Below are positions 9,352 to 20,931 of a stretch of DNA of 64,000 nucleotides, one piece after another. Under the pieces are notes generated by a model. It had not been told where the DNA came from. It saw nothing but the letters and a program-made list of their open reading frames with translations, and ran no database searches. A program made the translations under genes and the position numbers. The stretch lies in contig WGFM01000017.1 of the NCBI GenBank assembly GCA_015492245.1, forward strand, positions 102,693-166,692, written 5' to 3'. Source of the DNA: Deltaproteobacteria bacterium. GTDB lineage: Bacteria; Desulfobacterota; GWC2-55-46; DRQE01. The stretch's first letter is position 1, and each line of letters begins with the position of its first letter.

Positions 9352-10685
9352 ACCCTCTCAGCAATACTCCTTGCCACCACCACCCCGGAGGCTGCTGCCT
9401 GCACAATCCCCCTTGTGACACCTGCGCCATCGCCTGCTGCAAAGAGGTTTTCCCGCTCTGTCTCGAGCTCCCTTGTGAGCCTAAGCCTTAAGGAGTAGAA
9501 CTTGACCTCCACACCATAGAGAAGGGTGCCTGTGGCGTTTATCCCAGGGGCAATTCTGTCGAGTGCTCCGAGCATCTCGAGAATGTCGGTAAGGCACCTG
9601 TAGGGAAGCACAAAGGATAGGTCCCCGGGGGTTGCACCCTCAAGGGTTGGCTTGAGGGGATTACGCCTTATCCTCTCCGGGGTGGAGCGTCTTCCGTGCC
9701 TTAAATCCCCGAGCCTTTGAACCAGTATGTCTCCACCGAGTAGATTCGCAAGCCCCGCAAGGTATCTGCCGTAGGTATGGGGCTCGCGGAAGGGCTCGGT
9801 AAATGTAGTGGACACAAGGATTGCAAAGTTCGTGTTCTCTGTAAGCCTGTGGCTGTAGCTGTGCCCATTGACTGTGTAGAAGCCACGGTGTTTCTCCCTC
9901 ACAACCACCCCATGGGGGTTCATGCAGAAGGTTCTCACCTGGTCATCGAACAGTCTGGATGTGTAGACAAACTTTGCCTCGTGTGCCACATCTGTTATGT
10001 GGCTTAGGACCGAGGCAGGCACCTCAACCCTCACGCCCACATCCACAGGGTTTATTGCAGTAGAAAGCCCAAGCCCCTTTGCCACCCCTTCGAGCCAGTG
10101 TGCCCCGCTTCTGCCAGGGGCAAGCACAAGGAAGGGCGCGCAAAACTCCTTCCCATCGGCACACCTTACCCTCCAGAGCCCCCTTTCCTCTGTCAGCACA
10201 TCTTCTGCCTCCCTGTGGAAGGCCACATCCACCCTGCCTGAAAGTGTCTCCCTCAGGTTCTTGAGCACCTCGAGGCAGCGGTCTGTGCCTATGTGTCTTA
10301 TCCTGAAGGGTATGAACTTGAGCGCCACAGGGGCTGCGGCCTCCTCTATGTGCCTGAGCTCCTCTGTATCTGTGCCCTTGATCTCATCCGGGGCCCCCAT
10401 CTTGAGGAACACGCTGTCCACATACTCTATGAGCTCTTCGAGCCGGCCCTCTTCCACATACTCTTTGAGGAAGCCTCCCACCTCGGCCGAAAGGTTGAGC
10501 TTGCCATCGCTGAAGGCCCCTGCCCCACCCCAGCCGCTGAAAAGCTCCTCTCTTCTCCTCTCTGAAAGGTCTCCACCCTTCTCTATTATGAGCACACGGG
10601 CCATCTTCTTTCTTGAAAGCTCGTATGCACAGAATATACCGGCAGGGCCTGCCCCAACTATTATCACATCATGGCTCTCTGCCAC
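9348..10685 (-). CDS. FAD-dependent oxidoreductase (NAD(P)/FAD dehydrogenase-like)
   Basis: N-terminal VIIVGAGPAGIFCAYELSRK dinucleotide-binding motif, C-terminal FAAGDGAGVTRGIVQAAASG. Confidence 0.8.
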   Translation of the reverse strand: MAESHDVIIVGAGPAGIFCAYELSRKKMARVLIIEKGGDLSERRREELFSGWGGAGAFSDGKLNLSAEVGGFLKEYVEEGRLEELIEYVDSVFLKMGAPDEIKGTDTEELRHIEEAAAPVALKFIPFRIRHIGTDRCLEVLKNLRETLSGRVDVAFHREAEDVLTEERGLWRVRCADGKEFCAPFLVLAPGRSGAHWLEGVAKGLGLSTAINPVDVGVRVEVPASVLSHITDVAHEAKFVYTSRLFDDQVRTFCMNPHGVVVREKHRGFYTVNGHSYSHRLTENTNFAILVSTTFTEPFREPHTYGRYLAGLANLLGGDILVQRLGDLRHGRRSTPERIRRNPLKPTLEGATPGDLSFVLPYRCLTDILEMLGALDRIAPGINATGTLLYGVEVKFYSLRLRLTRELETERENLFAAGDGAGVTRGIVQAAASGVVVARSIAERV

Positions 10686-10761
10686 AGAAAGGCTCCTTGG
10701 TGTCTAATGAAAACATGCCTCACAAAAGTATATCAGAACAGCACTTAAAAGACCATTGGAA

Positions 10762-10800
10762 GAAAAAGGCCAGAGGCATAAAACCTATATACCTCTGGCC
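10762..10800 (-). terminator. Rho-independent terminator downstream of htpX
   Basis: Minus strand GGCCAGAGG-N15-CCTCTGGCC followed by TTTTTCTT. Confidence 0.8.
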
Positions 10801-10834
10801 ATGGGTTCTTGCAACCTGCCTTACGCTTTGTTGC

Positions 10835-11689
10835 CTATCTCGAAAGGGCCATCGCCTCGAGCCTCTTTATCCTCTCTTCAAGGGGTGGGTGTGTGCTGAA
10901 AAGTTTCACCACGGTGTCGCCACTCAAGGGGCTCACTATGAACATATGGGCTGTTGCCTCGTTCACATCCTGCATGGGTACGCGCTTGTTGTAGTAGCCC
11001 AGTTTGCGCAGTGCATCTGCAAGATAGAGGGGGTTGCCCACTATTTGTGCTCCGTCCTTGTCTGCCACAAACTCCCTCGACCTCGAGATGGCCATCTGTA
11101 TGAGCATGGCTGCTATGGGAGCTATTATGAGCATCACTATAAGGACAAAGGGGTTTGCTCCCTCCCTGCTGTCCCTTCCGCCGAACATGGAGAACCAGAG
11201 GGCCATGTGGGACAGATAGCTTATAGCACCTGCTATGGTTGCTGCTATGGTGGATATGAGCACATCCCTGTTCTTTATGTGGCTCAGCTCATGGGCTATA
11301 ACACCAGAGAGCTCTTCCCTTGAAAGAAGCCTCATTATACCCGATGTTACGGCAACTGCCGAGTGCTGTGGGTTTCTGCCTGTTGCAAAGGCATTGGGTG
11401 TCTCTGTGTGTATGATGTAGACCTTCGGCATGGGCAGCCCCGCCCTGCCAGTAAGCTCTCTTACCGTGCGGTAAAGTTCTGGTGCCTCGCTCTCTGTAAC
11501 CTGTTTTGCCCCGTACATTGCGAGCACTATCCTGTCACTGAACCAGTAGGAGCCAAAGTTCATTATACCGGCGAAGATAAGCCCTATTATGGCCCCCTGT
11601 CTTCCGCCTATGAGATCCCCAAGGAATATGAGTAACGCGGTTAGTGCCGCAAGAAATATTACTGTTCTAATATACCCCATGGTTTTCAT
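10835..11689 (-). CDS. htpX: Membrane zinc metalloprotease HtpX
   Basis: [11 protein letters not shown] motif, N-terminal TM segments, [13 protein letters not shown]-terminus. Confidence 0.93.
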   Translation of the reverse strand: MKTMGYIRTVIFLAALTALLIFLGDLIGGRQGAIIGLIFAGIMNFGSYWFSDRIVLAMYGAKQVTESEAPELYRTVRELTGRAGLPMPKVYIIHTETPNAFATGRNPQHSAVAVTSGIMRLLSREELSGVIAHELSHIKNRDVLISTIAATIAGAISYLSHMALWFSMFGGRDSREGANPFVLIVMLIIAPIAAMLIQMAISRSREFVADKDGAQIVGNPLYLADALRKLGYYNKRVPMQDVNEATAHMFIVSPLSGDTVVKLFSTHPPLEERIKRLEAMALSR

Positions 11690-11829
11690 CCCCTCCGGAT
11701 TTGTATTGTCATCATATCTAAATGATATGTAAAGCTGGCCCTGGTGTCAAGGGAAACCGACAAACAAAACTCTTGAACTTTACCGCTGGTGGTGATACAT
11801 TTAGATTCTAATGAAAAGGGGGTTGTGCT

Positions 11830-12243
11830 GTGGCAGGGGTAAACAAGGTAATCCTTATAGGCAATCTCGGGGCTGACCCGGAGATAAGATATACGCCTGG
11901 TGGTGTGGCAGTTGCAAACCTGAGGCTTGCCACCACAGAGAACTGGACCAACAAGGAGGGCCAGCGCGAGACCCGAACCGAGTGGCACAGGGTGGTGGCC
12001 TTCGGCAGACTCGCCGAGATATGCGGGGAACACCTCTCAAAGGGCAGGCAGATATTCATAGAGGGAAGGATCCAGACACGCCAGTGGGAGGACAGGGACG
12101 GCATCAAACGCTACACCACAGAAATTATAGCCACCACAATGCAGATGCTCGGTAGACCGGAAGACAGAAGTGCCCCGACCGCTGAAGACAAACCAGCAGG
12201 GGCAGAACCGGCCCCGTCAGAACCTGATGATATACCCTTCTAA
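11830..12243 (+). CDS. ssb: Single-stranded DNA-binding protein
   Basis: [25 protein letters not shown]... OB fold and acidic tip DDIPF. Confidence 0.96.
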   Translation: MAGVNKVILIGNLGADPEIRYTPGGVAVANLRLATTENWTNKEGQRETRTEWHRVVAFGRLAEICGEHLSKGRQIFIEGRIQTRQWEDRDGIKRYTTEIIATTMQMLGRPEDRSAPTAEDKPAGAEPAPSEPDDIPF

Positions 12244-12308
12244 CCATCTTTATGAGTGGCAGGCAGACCTCTGTTCATCCTTATAAACCTAATCTTGACT
12301 GAAGGGGG

Positions 12309-13328
12309 TTGTTCACGGAAGTGGGTAAAAAAGCAGAACTGGTGGCACCTGCTGGCAACCTCGCGTCCCTGAAGGCTGCGGCAGAGAACGGGGCAGACAG
12401 CGTCTATGTGGGCTTCAGAGACCAGACCAATGCCAGAAACTTCGAGGGGCTGAACTTCTCGGATCAGGACATAGAAGAGGGGCTTCGCTATCTCCACCAG
12501 AGGGGTAAAGGGCTCTACCTTGCCATAAATACCTTCCCACAGAAAGAGGACTTCCCACGCTGGCAGAAGGCTGTGGACAGGGCGGTCTCTTTCGGCGTGG
12601 ATGCAATAATACTTGCAGACCTGGGGGTACTCTCCTATGCACGCACCAGATACCCTCAACAGGAGATACACTTGAGCGTGCAGGCAAGCTCTTCGAACCA
12701 CGAGAGCATAAACTTCTACAAAAAACACTTCAACATAAAAAGGGTGATTCTTCCAAGGGTGGTAACCCTTGATGAGATAAGATACATACACCAGAATACA
12801 GATGTGGAGCTCGAGGTATTCGCCATAGGCGGGCTGTGTATAAACATAGAGGGAAGGTGTTTTCTCTCAAGCTTCGTTACCGGGGCATCCACCAATACAG
12901 AGGGGGCATGCTCGCCCTCAAGATTCGTGGAGTTCTCTACAGACGAGGGTGGCAACCTCTCGATACGGCTCAACGGCGTGCTCCTTAACAGGCTCTCACA
13001 GGGTGAGGCAAGCCCCTATCCCACCTGCTGTAAGGGTAGATACTTAATGCCCGACGGCACGATCAGCTATCCCATGGAAGAGCCCTCGAGCCTCAATGTG
13101 GTGGAGCTTCTGCCAGGGCTTCTGGAGGCAGGGGTGTGTGCCTTCAAGATAGAGGGCAGGCAGCGCACCAGGGCATACATAAAAGAGGTAACCCGCATAA
13201 TAAGCGAGGCGATAAGAGAATACGAGGCAAACCCCAACTCCTACAGGGTGAAAGAGGAGTGGCTCAACAGAGCAATAAGAACCTTCGAGGGCACAACCCA
13301 GACCCTCGCCTGCTACATGGAGAAGTAA
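12309..13328 (+). CDS. ubiU: U32-family protein, UbiU-like
   Basis: AELVAPAGNLASLKAAAENGADSVYVGF; Cys set GGLCINIEGRCFLSSFVTG...GACSPSRF...CCKGRY as in UbiU; TTG start. Confidence 0.85.
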   Translation: MFTEVGKKAELVAPAGNLASLKAAAENGADSVYVGFRDQTNARNFEGLNFSDQDIEEGLRYLHQRGKGLYLAINTFPQKEDFPRWQKAVDRAVSFGVDAIILADLGVLSYARTRYPQQEIHLSVQASSSNHESINFYKKHFNIKRVILPRVVTLDEIRYIHQNTDVELEVFAIGGLCINIEGRCFLSSFVTGASTNTEGACSPSRFVEFSTDEGGNLSIRLNGVLLNRLSQGEASPYPTCCKGRYLMPDGTISYPMEEPSSLNVVELLPGLLEAGVCAFKIEGRQRTRAYIKEVTRIISEAIREYEANPNSYRVKEEWLNRAIRTFEGTTQTLACYMEK

Positions 13329-13330
13329 CT

Positions 13331-14236
13331 ATGGAGCTTACCCTTGGACCAGTCCTTTTCAACTGGAAGAGAGAAGAACTCCTCAGGTTCTACAAGGCCG
13401 TTGCAGACAGCCCGGTGGATACAGTCTACATGGGCGAGGTTGTCTGCACAAAAAGACGCTCCCTCTCTGTAAGAGACATAGAGGATATTGCAGCCGCCTT
13501 GAGTAAAAGGGGGAAGAGGGTAATACTTTCCACCCCTGCCATAGTGGCCGGAAAGGAGGAACTCCGCTACATAGAGTCTCTCCTTGCCCTCCCATACCCT
13601 GTAGAGGCGAACGACATGAGTGTGGTGAACATGGCAGAGGGCAAAGAGCTCGTTAGTGGTCCCCACATCGAGGTCTACAACCATGTGGCTGTGGAGTTTC
13701 TCTCAACCCTCGGGATAAAGAGGGTGGTCTTCCCTGTGGAGCTTCCCGCAGAGACCATAAGGTATGTTATAGAAAAGACAGGCATCTATGGGGAAATCGT
13801 AGCCCAGGGAAAACTGCCCCTTGCATTCTCCTGGAGGTGTTATACCCTCAGGGCCCAGGGGCTTAAACGGAGGCACTGCCAGAACCAGTGCTCACGGTGG
13901 CCAGATGGTATGGATATAAAGACACTGGATGGTGAAAGGGTCTTCAACATAAACGGCACATCCATACTGAGCGCAAAACACCTGGCACTGGCAGAACTCG
14001 TAGAGGAGATAAGGGCCATGGGTATAAAGGCATTGAGGATATATCCCCACCACAGCCACACCCAGGGCACCATAGAACTCTACAGAAACGCCCTTGATGG
14101 CAGCATCTCCACAGAAGAGGCCATGGAAGGGCTACGCCGTCTTTACGGAGAGGATCTCGTAAACGGCTGGTTCTCTGGTGGGCCGGGCAAGGATTATCAC
14201 CACACATCAAAAATCCAGGAGGTAATGCGATGGTAG
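13331..14236 (+). CDS. ubiV: U32-family protein, UbiV-like
   Basis: LTLGPVLFNWKREELLRFYKAVADSPVDTVYMGEVVC and LPLAFSWRCYTLRAQGLKRRHCQNQC Cys set; adjacent to ubiU-like gene. Confidence 0.85.
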   Translation: MELTLGPVLFNWKREELLRFYKAVADSPVDTVYMGEVVCTKRRSLSVRDIEDIAAALSKRGKRVILSTPAIVAGKEELRYIESLLALPYPVEANDMSVVNMAEGKELVSGPHIEVYNHVAVEFLSTLGIKRVVFPVELPAETIRYVIEKTGIYGEIVAQGKLPLAFSWRCYTLRAQGLKRRHCQNQCSRWPDGMDIKTLDGERVFNINGTSILSAKHLALAELVEEIRAMGIKALRIYPHHSHTQGTIELYRNALDGSISTEEAMEGLRRLYGEDLVNGWFSGGPGKDYHHTSKIQEVMRW

Positions 14237-14634
14237 ACTTTATTGACAGGGCAATACTCATAGGGCTGGGCCTTGAGCAAAAGCTCAAGGAGCTCGTCTC
14301 CGAGCTCGAAAAGAAGGGTAAAGAGAGCAAGGGCAGGGAAGAGGGTGGCCGGGAGGCAGAGGGGCTTTCGGCAACACAGAGGTTCGAAAATGTTATGGTG
14401 GAGGATGTAACCAGGACCATAAGGGACATGCTATCTATACTCAAGGATGGCAAGGACAGGCTCACAGGTGCTATATCCTCCTCCACAGAGGACATTGCAG
14501 AAAAACTGAACCTTGCCACCCGTGAGGAGCTCGAGATAGTAAAAGAGATGGCTCAGGTTGCCCGTGAGAAGGTGGACGAGCTTGAGAAAAAGGTGGAGGC
14601 CCTGGAGAAGAAGACCAAAAAACACAAGGACTGA
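14230..14634 (+). CDS. Small coiled-coil protein with UbiK/BMFP-like C-terminus
   Basis: LATREELEIVKEMAQVAREKVDELEKKVEALEKK resembles UbiK (SREEFDVQ...REKLALLEQRISELE); between ubiV and ubiB. Confidence 0.6.
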   Translation: MVDFIDRAILIGLGLEQKLKELVSELEKKGKESKGREEGGREAEGLSATQRFENVMVEDVTRTIRDMLSILKDGKDRLTGAISSSTEDIAEKLNLATREELEIVKEMAQVAREKVDELEKKVEALEKKTKKHKD

Positions 14635-14655
14635 TCCCTCCAGAAGACTGCTGTT

Positions 14656-16329
14656 ATGACCCATGCCTTCAGAAACATAATGCGCCTCAACAGGATTATA
14701 ACCATCCTCGTTCGCTACGGGTTCGGATGGCTCGTTGCAGAGCTGCGTATTGTGCCCTTCTTCTCCTTCTTCAAGAGGCTGTTTACCTGGGGTAGGCCAG
14801 CCAGGGGGCTCTCTACCGAAGAGCGTATACGGTGTGTGCTCGAAGAGCTGGGGCCCACCTTCATAAAACTGGGCCAGGTTGCATCCACAAGGGCAGACAT
14901 ATTTCCGCCTGCCCTCATAGAGGAGCTGAAGAAACTCCAAGATGCAGTGCCTCCGGTGGGCTTTTCAGAGGTCAAGAAGGTCGTGGAAGGCTCTCTCAAG
15001 ATGCCCCTTAAGAAGGCATTCAGGGATTTCCAGAGAAAGCCTGTGGCCTCTGCCTCCATAGCGCAGGTGCATTACGCCGTGCTTCACGATGGCACAGAGG
15101 TGGCGGTAAAGGTAAAACGCCCCGATATAGAGAAGATTATAGATGCTGATCTTTCGGTAATGTTCTTTCTTGCAAGGCTCCTGTACAGGCACATACCTGC
15201 CTCAAGGCGCTACAGGCCCGTTGAGGTTGTTGAGGAGTTCTCCCGTGTGATACACAACGAGCTCGACCTCTCCATAGAGGGCTCCAACGCAACCATATTT
15301 GCCAGAATATTCAAGGATGACTCGACCGTCAAGATACCTGCCGTCTACTGGGGTTATACCACCCAGGATGTGCTCACCATGGAGAGAATAAGCGGCATAC
15401 CCCTTGATGAGGCGGAAAAAATCCGGAAGCAGGGGCTGGACATAAAAAAGATAGCAGAAAATGGCATAAGGGCATTCTTCAAACAGGTCTTCGACCACGG
15501 TATATTCCATGCAGACCTCCATCCTGGCAACATATTCACCACCGAAGAGGGTGTCATAGTCTATGTGGACTTCGGTATAGTTGGCAGGCTTGACAGAAGG
15601 CTTCGCTACTACCTTGCCACCATGCTCTTTTACCTTGTAAGGCAGGACTACCACAGGATGGCCATGTTGCACCGCGAGATGGGCCTTATAGGCAAGGATG
15701 TGGACATATTCGAGTTCGAGAACGCCCTGCGCGACATTGCAGAACCCATATTCGGCAAGACCCTCGAGGAGATAAACATATCCGCCCTTCTGATGAAGCT
15801 CATACAGACGGCAAGACGGTTCCGCATGAGGTTGCAGCCCAACCTTCTGCTCCTCCAACGCTCCATGGTCATAATGGAGGGGGTGGGCAGACAGATATAC
15901 CCGGAGATCAACATGTGGGAGGTCGCCAGGCCCCTCATATTCAGGTGGATGGTGAAGGAGAAACTCTCTCCAAAGGCATACCTCGAGAAGGGCAGGGAGT
16001 TCACAGAGGAGCTATCCTCCACATTGCTTGATCTGCCAGGACAGTTCCACACACTCCTTGCAACCACCATCAAGGATGAGCTCAGGCTGGGGTTCATACA
16101 CTATGGGCTTGAAGACCTCTCGCACAGTGTGAACAGTGCTGGCAAGAGCATCGCCCTGGGTGTGGTCATAATGTCCCTGGTGCTGGCCTCAACCCTTGTT
16201 ATGGTATACGAGAAGGGACCATCTCTTATGGGCATACCCTACCTGAGCCTTGCAGGCTTCATCCTTGCCATCATTATGGGAATACGGCTTGCCCTCACAG
16301 GCAGAGAGAAACACTGGGAGATGGAATAG
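14656..16329 (+). CDS. ubiB: ABC1/AarF-type atypical kinase UbiB
   Basis: GPTFIKLGQVASTRADIFP, KPVASASIAQVH, HADLHPGN motifs and C-terminal TM segments. Confidence 0.93.
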   Translation: MTHAFRNIMRLNRIITILVRYGFGWLVAELRIVPFFSFFKRLFTWGRPARGLSTEERIRCVLEELGPTFIKLGQVASTRADIFPPALIEELKKLQDAVPPVGFSEVKKVVEGSLKMPLKKAFRDFQRKPVASASIAQVHYAVLHDGTEVAVKVKRPDIEKIIDADLSVMFFLARLLYRHIPASRRYRPVEVVEEFSRVIHNELDLSIEGSNATIFARIFKDDSTVKIPAVYWGYTTQDVLTMERISGIPLDEAEKIRKQGLDIKKIAENGIRAFFKQVFDHGIFHADLHPGNIFTTEEGVIVYVDFGIVGRLDRRLRYYLATMLFYLVRQDYHRMAMLHREMGLIGKDVDIFEFENALRDIAEPIFGKTLEEINISALLMKLIQTARRFRMRLQPNLLLLQRSMVIMEGVGRQIYPEINMWEVARPLIFRWMVKEKLSPKAYLEKGREFTEELSSTLLDLPGQFHTLLATTIKDELRLGFIHYGLEDLSHSVNSAGKSIALGVVIMSLVLASTLVMVYEKGPSLMGIPYLSLAGFILAIIMGIRLALTGREKHWEME

Positions 16330-17079
16330 ATGGATAGAGAGAAAAGGACACACTTTGGATACAGCCTTGTGCCAGAAGAGGAAAAACAGGAAAAAGTTAA
16401 CAGGGTGTTCCACTCGGTAGCCCGAAAATACGACCTTATGAACGACCTCATGAGCCTCGGTATCCACAGGTTCTGGAAACAGGAGGTGGCCAGAAAGACA
16501 GGGCTTCGGTGTGGACAGAGTGCCATAGATGTGGCAGGAGGCACGGCAGATATTGCCATACTCCTTTCACAGCTTGTGGGTGAAAAGGGCAGGGTGGTCG
16601 TATACGACATAAACAAGGACATGCTCGAGATAGGTAGAAGGAAGTGCATAGACTCTGGGATAGTAAAACAGGTGGAGTTCGTCCAGGGTGATGCAGAAAA
16701 GATAAGCTTTCCTGACAATACATTCCACTGTGCAACCATAGGGTTCGGCATAAGGAATGTAACCCACATGGAGCGCGCACTCGGTGAGATGCACAGAGTG
16801 GTAAAACCCGGTGGAAGGGTGGTGTGCCTGGAGTTCTCTCATCCTGTAAATCCGCTGTTCGGAAAACTCTATGATATGTACTCCTTTACGGTCATACCAC
16901 TCCTTGGAGAGGTTGTAACAGGCAACCGTAGAGCCTATACCTACCTTGCAGAGAGCATACGAAAGTTTCCCACACAGGAAGAGTTCAAGAAGATGATGCT
17001 CGATGCAGGGCTTAAAAGGGTGAGATACTACAACCTCACAGGTGGTATAGCAGCAATACATGTGGGTGTGAAGACATGA
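16330..17079 (+). CDS. ubiE: Quinone C-methyltransferase UbiE/MenG
   Basis: FHSVARKYDLMNDLMSLGIHRFWK, DVAGGTADIA, FGIRNV motifs. Confidence 0.93.
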   Translation: MDREKRTHFGYSLVPEEEKQEKVNRVFHSVARKYDLMNDLMSLGIHRFWKQEVARKTGLRCGQSAIDVAGGTADIAILLSQLVGEKGRVVVYDINKDMLEIGRRKCIDSGIVKQVEFVQGDAEKISFPDNTFHCATIGFGIRNVTHMERALGEMHRVVKPGGRVVCLEFSHPVNPLFGKLYDMYSFTVIPLLGEVVTGNRRAYTYLAESIRKFPTQEEFKKMMLDAGLKRVRYYNLTGGIAAIHVGVKT

Positions 17080-17489
17080 GCCTTAAGGAAAGGCTTACAG
17101 AAGAACTCCTTAGACTCATCCATCCCTCTTTGAAGGTTCTGCCCCGCTGGCTCGAGGCGATAGGCGCGGGGGTGTTCATATCCACAGTGGTGGAGAGCCA
17201 TCCCACACTCAAAGAAGAGCTGAAAGATCTCTGTGGCAGGGTGTTTCTCTTCGAGGCAAGGGATATAGAAAAGAGCTTCTACCTCGTTATAGAAGAAGGT
17301 GGGATAAAGGTCCTGCCCCACTGGCCCGACCCCCCACATGTAACCATGCGTGGGGATATCAAGACCCTGTTAGAGCTCTTCACCGGCAGGGAGGATGCTG
17401 ACACGGTCTTCTTTTCCAGAAAACTGGAAATCTCAGGAGATACGGCCAGTGCGGTGCACCTTAAAAACATACTCGCCTCGCTCTACTGA
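17076..17489 (+). CDS. ubiT: SCP2-domain protein, UbiT-like
   Basis: C-terminal GREDADTVFFSRKLEISGDTASAVHLKNIL resembles UbiT (DPDTLFFQRRLVIEGDTELGLYVKNLMD); overlaps ubiE. Confidence 0.8.
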   Translation: MSLKERLTEELLRLIHPSLKVLPRWLEAIGAGVFISTVVESHPTLKEELKDLCGRVFLFEARDIEKSFYLVIEEGGIKVLPHWPDPPHVTMRGDIKTLLELFTGREDADTVFFSRKLEISGDTASAVHLKNILASLY

Positions 17490-17938
17490 GCCTTCTGATC
17501 AAAGACAATCTCCTTTATGTTTCTCGCAAATATCCTGTAGGTGCCAAAGCTTGTGGTTCCAAAGAGCCTTGCATCCTCGTCAAATGTTATGGCGACGGCC
17601 TCGCCTGTCCTGAGTGTAACCCTGAAGTCCACCATCCCCTCCGAAGAGCTGGACACAAAGACCACCTTTCTTACCTTCTCAAAGGGCACCGTTATAAGTG
17701 CCCTGCCCCTTCTACCCTTGAAATAGACCTCTCCCTCCCAGCTTATATTGTCGCATCTGGTGGTTACCCCCTGATCATCGGTTACAAGGGCGCTGAAGGA
17801 ACTCTCGGGTGTGGGCACCTCTCCCTCGAGACCTATGCCCATACCTGTAAGAAAAAACCACAGCCCCACAAGCACCAGGGCAGAAAAAACAGCCCTTACC
17901 ACAGAAAAACTCCCTCCTTCTTGCTTGATAATAAACAA
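17483..17938 (-). CDS. Hypothetical membrane-anchored/exported protein
   Basis: N-terminal hydrophobic segment VVRAVFSALVLVGLWFFLTGMGIGL. Confidence 0.5.
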   Translation of the reverse strand: MFIIKQEGGSFSVVRAVFSALVLVGLWFFLTGMGIGLEGEVPTPESSFSALVTDDQGVTTRCDNISWEGEVYFKGRRGRALITVPFEKVRKVVFVSSSSEGMVDFRVTLRTGEAVAITFDEDARLFGTTSFGTYRIFARNIKEIVFDQKAQ

Positions 17939-17983
17939 TTATGAGCCATAATATGAAAAAAAGTCAAGGAGTTCCAAAAAAAT

Positions 17984-18010
17984 TTGGCACTCTGGGGGCG
18001 AGAGTGCTAA
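17984..18010 (+). promoter_or_regulatory. CIRCE operator (HrcA site) upstream of groES
   Basis: TTGGCACTC-N9-GAGTGCTAA. Confidence 0.93.
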
Positions 18011-18017
18011 AAAGGTC

Positions 18018-18046
18018 TTGACAAAGCTGCAGGAGATTCTTATATT
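18018..18046 (+). promoter_or_regulatory. Sigma-70-type promoter of groESL
   Basis: TTGACA-N17-TATATT immediately downstream of CIRCE. Confidence 0.85.
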
Positions 18047-18103
18047 CAATAATACCAAGCCACGAAGAACCCCCAAAAAACTTCAAAAAAGGAGGTATGT
18101 TAT

Positions 18104-18394
18104 ATGAAGATCAAACCCCTTCATGACCGTGTAATTGTGAAAAGACTGGAGGAAGAGGAGAAGACAAAGGGTGGCATAATAATCCCCGATACCGCAAAGG
18201 AGACCCCTGTTGAGGGCAGGGTGGTGGCCGTCGGGCCTGGAAGAAAGGATGAGAACGGAAAGCTCATACCAATGGATGTGAAAGAGGGTGATAGGGTCAT
18301 ATTCAGCAAGTATGCTGGCACCGAGGTAAAACTTGAAGGCGAGGAATACCTCATAATGAGGGAAGAGGACATACTGGGTATAGTGGAGAGCTAA
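18104..18394 (+). CDS. groES: Co-chaperonin GroES
   Basis: [33 protein letters not shown]... Confidence 0.98.
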   Translation: MKIKPLHDRVIVKRLEEEEKTKGGIIIPDTAKETPVEGRVVAVGPGRKDENGKLIPMDVKEGDRVIFSKYAGTEVKLEGEEYLIMREEDILGIVES

Positions 18395-18430
18395 AACAAT
18401 CAAAGGTATCAAAATTTAAAAAATTTATAA

Positions 18431-20071
<1,641 letters not shown>

Positions 20072-20101
20072 GGGGGCCCTGTTTAAAGAGGCAACCAGAA
20101 A

Positions 20102-20136
20102 GGGGGTGGCACAGAATAGAGGTGCCGCCCTTTTTT
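20102..20136 (+). terminator. Rho-independent terminator after groEL
   Basis: GGGTGGCAC...GTGCCGCCC stem followed by TTTTTT. Confidence 0.85.
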
Positions 20137-20167
20137 GTGCTCAAAAGTGTTGTCCAGACATGAATCT

Positions 20168-20827
20168 ATGGAAGAGAAAAAGAGGATAGAAAGACTCATA
20201 GAGGGTGTAAAGAGGGAGCTTTCAGGGTTCAACATGCCCTATGTTACAGAGGTCTCTGAAAAGAGCCGCGATCCCTTCAGGGTGCTTGTAAGCTGCCTTT
20301 TAAGCCTGAGGACCAAGGATGAGGTTACCGCCCCTGCATCCGAAAGGCTTTTCAAAAGGGGAGCCACGCCAGAGGCACTCTGCGCCCTTCCTCTAAAGAC
20401 CATAGAGCGGCTCATATACCCTGTGGGCTTCTATCGGGTTAAGGCAAGAAACATAAAGGCTGTCTGTAGAGAACTCATAGAAAGATACGACTCAAAAGTG
20501 CCCGACAGGGTGGAAGAGCTTTTAAAACTCAGGGGCGTGGGTAGAAAGACCGCAACCCTTGTTGTATCCATGGGTTATGGTAGACCTGCCATATGTGTGG
20601 ATACCCATGTGCACAGGATAACCAACCGCTGGGGGGTAGTCTCTACCAGCACACCACACAAGACAGAGCTTTCGCTCTACAGGGTGGTGCCAGAAAGATA
20701 CTGGATAGAGCTCAACACCCTGCTTGTTGCCTTCGGCCAGAATGTGTGTAAACCCATCTCCCCACACTGCTCGATCTGTGGCATCCAGAGATACTGTCGG
20801 CGCATAGGGGTTGGAAAGAGCCGATAG
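20168..20827 (+). CDS. nth: Endonuclease III
   Basis: HhH LLKLRGVGRKTATLV, catalytic VDTHVHRI, C-terminal CX6CX2CX5C FeS motif. Confidence 0.93.
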   Translation: MEEKKRIERLIEGVKRELSGFNMPYVTEVSEKSRDPFRVLVSCLLSLRTKDEVTAPASERLFKRGATPEALCALPLKTIERLIYPVGFYRVKARNIKAVCRELIERYDSKVPDRVEELLKLRGVGRKTATLVVSMGYGRPAICVDTHVHRITNRWGVVSTSTPHKTELSLYRVVPERYWIELNTLLVAFGQNVCKPISPHCSICGIQRYCRRIGVGKSR

Positions 20828-20931
20828 GATGACCTTCAGAGAACTCTTTTAGCCCTTAAGCCCTGTGGCTGTGCAGGCTCCATCCAAGCTGCTTGCCCCA
20901 CAAGGAGCTTTCTGTTATAATTATATACGCT

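Noticed and set aside
13136-13330. N-terminal extension of the ubiV-like ORF overlapping ubiU
   Set aside because: Overlaps conserved ubiU coding sequence; ATG at 13331 gives the proper UbiV N-terminus.
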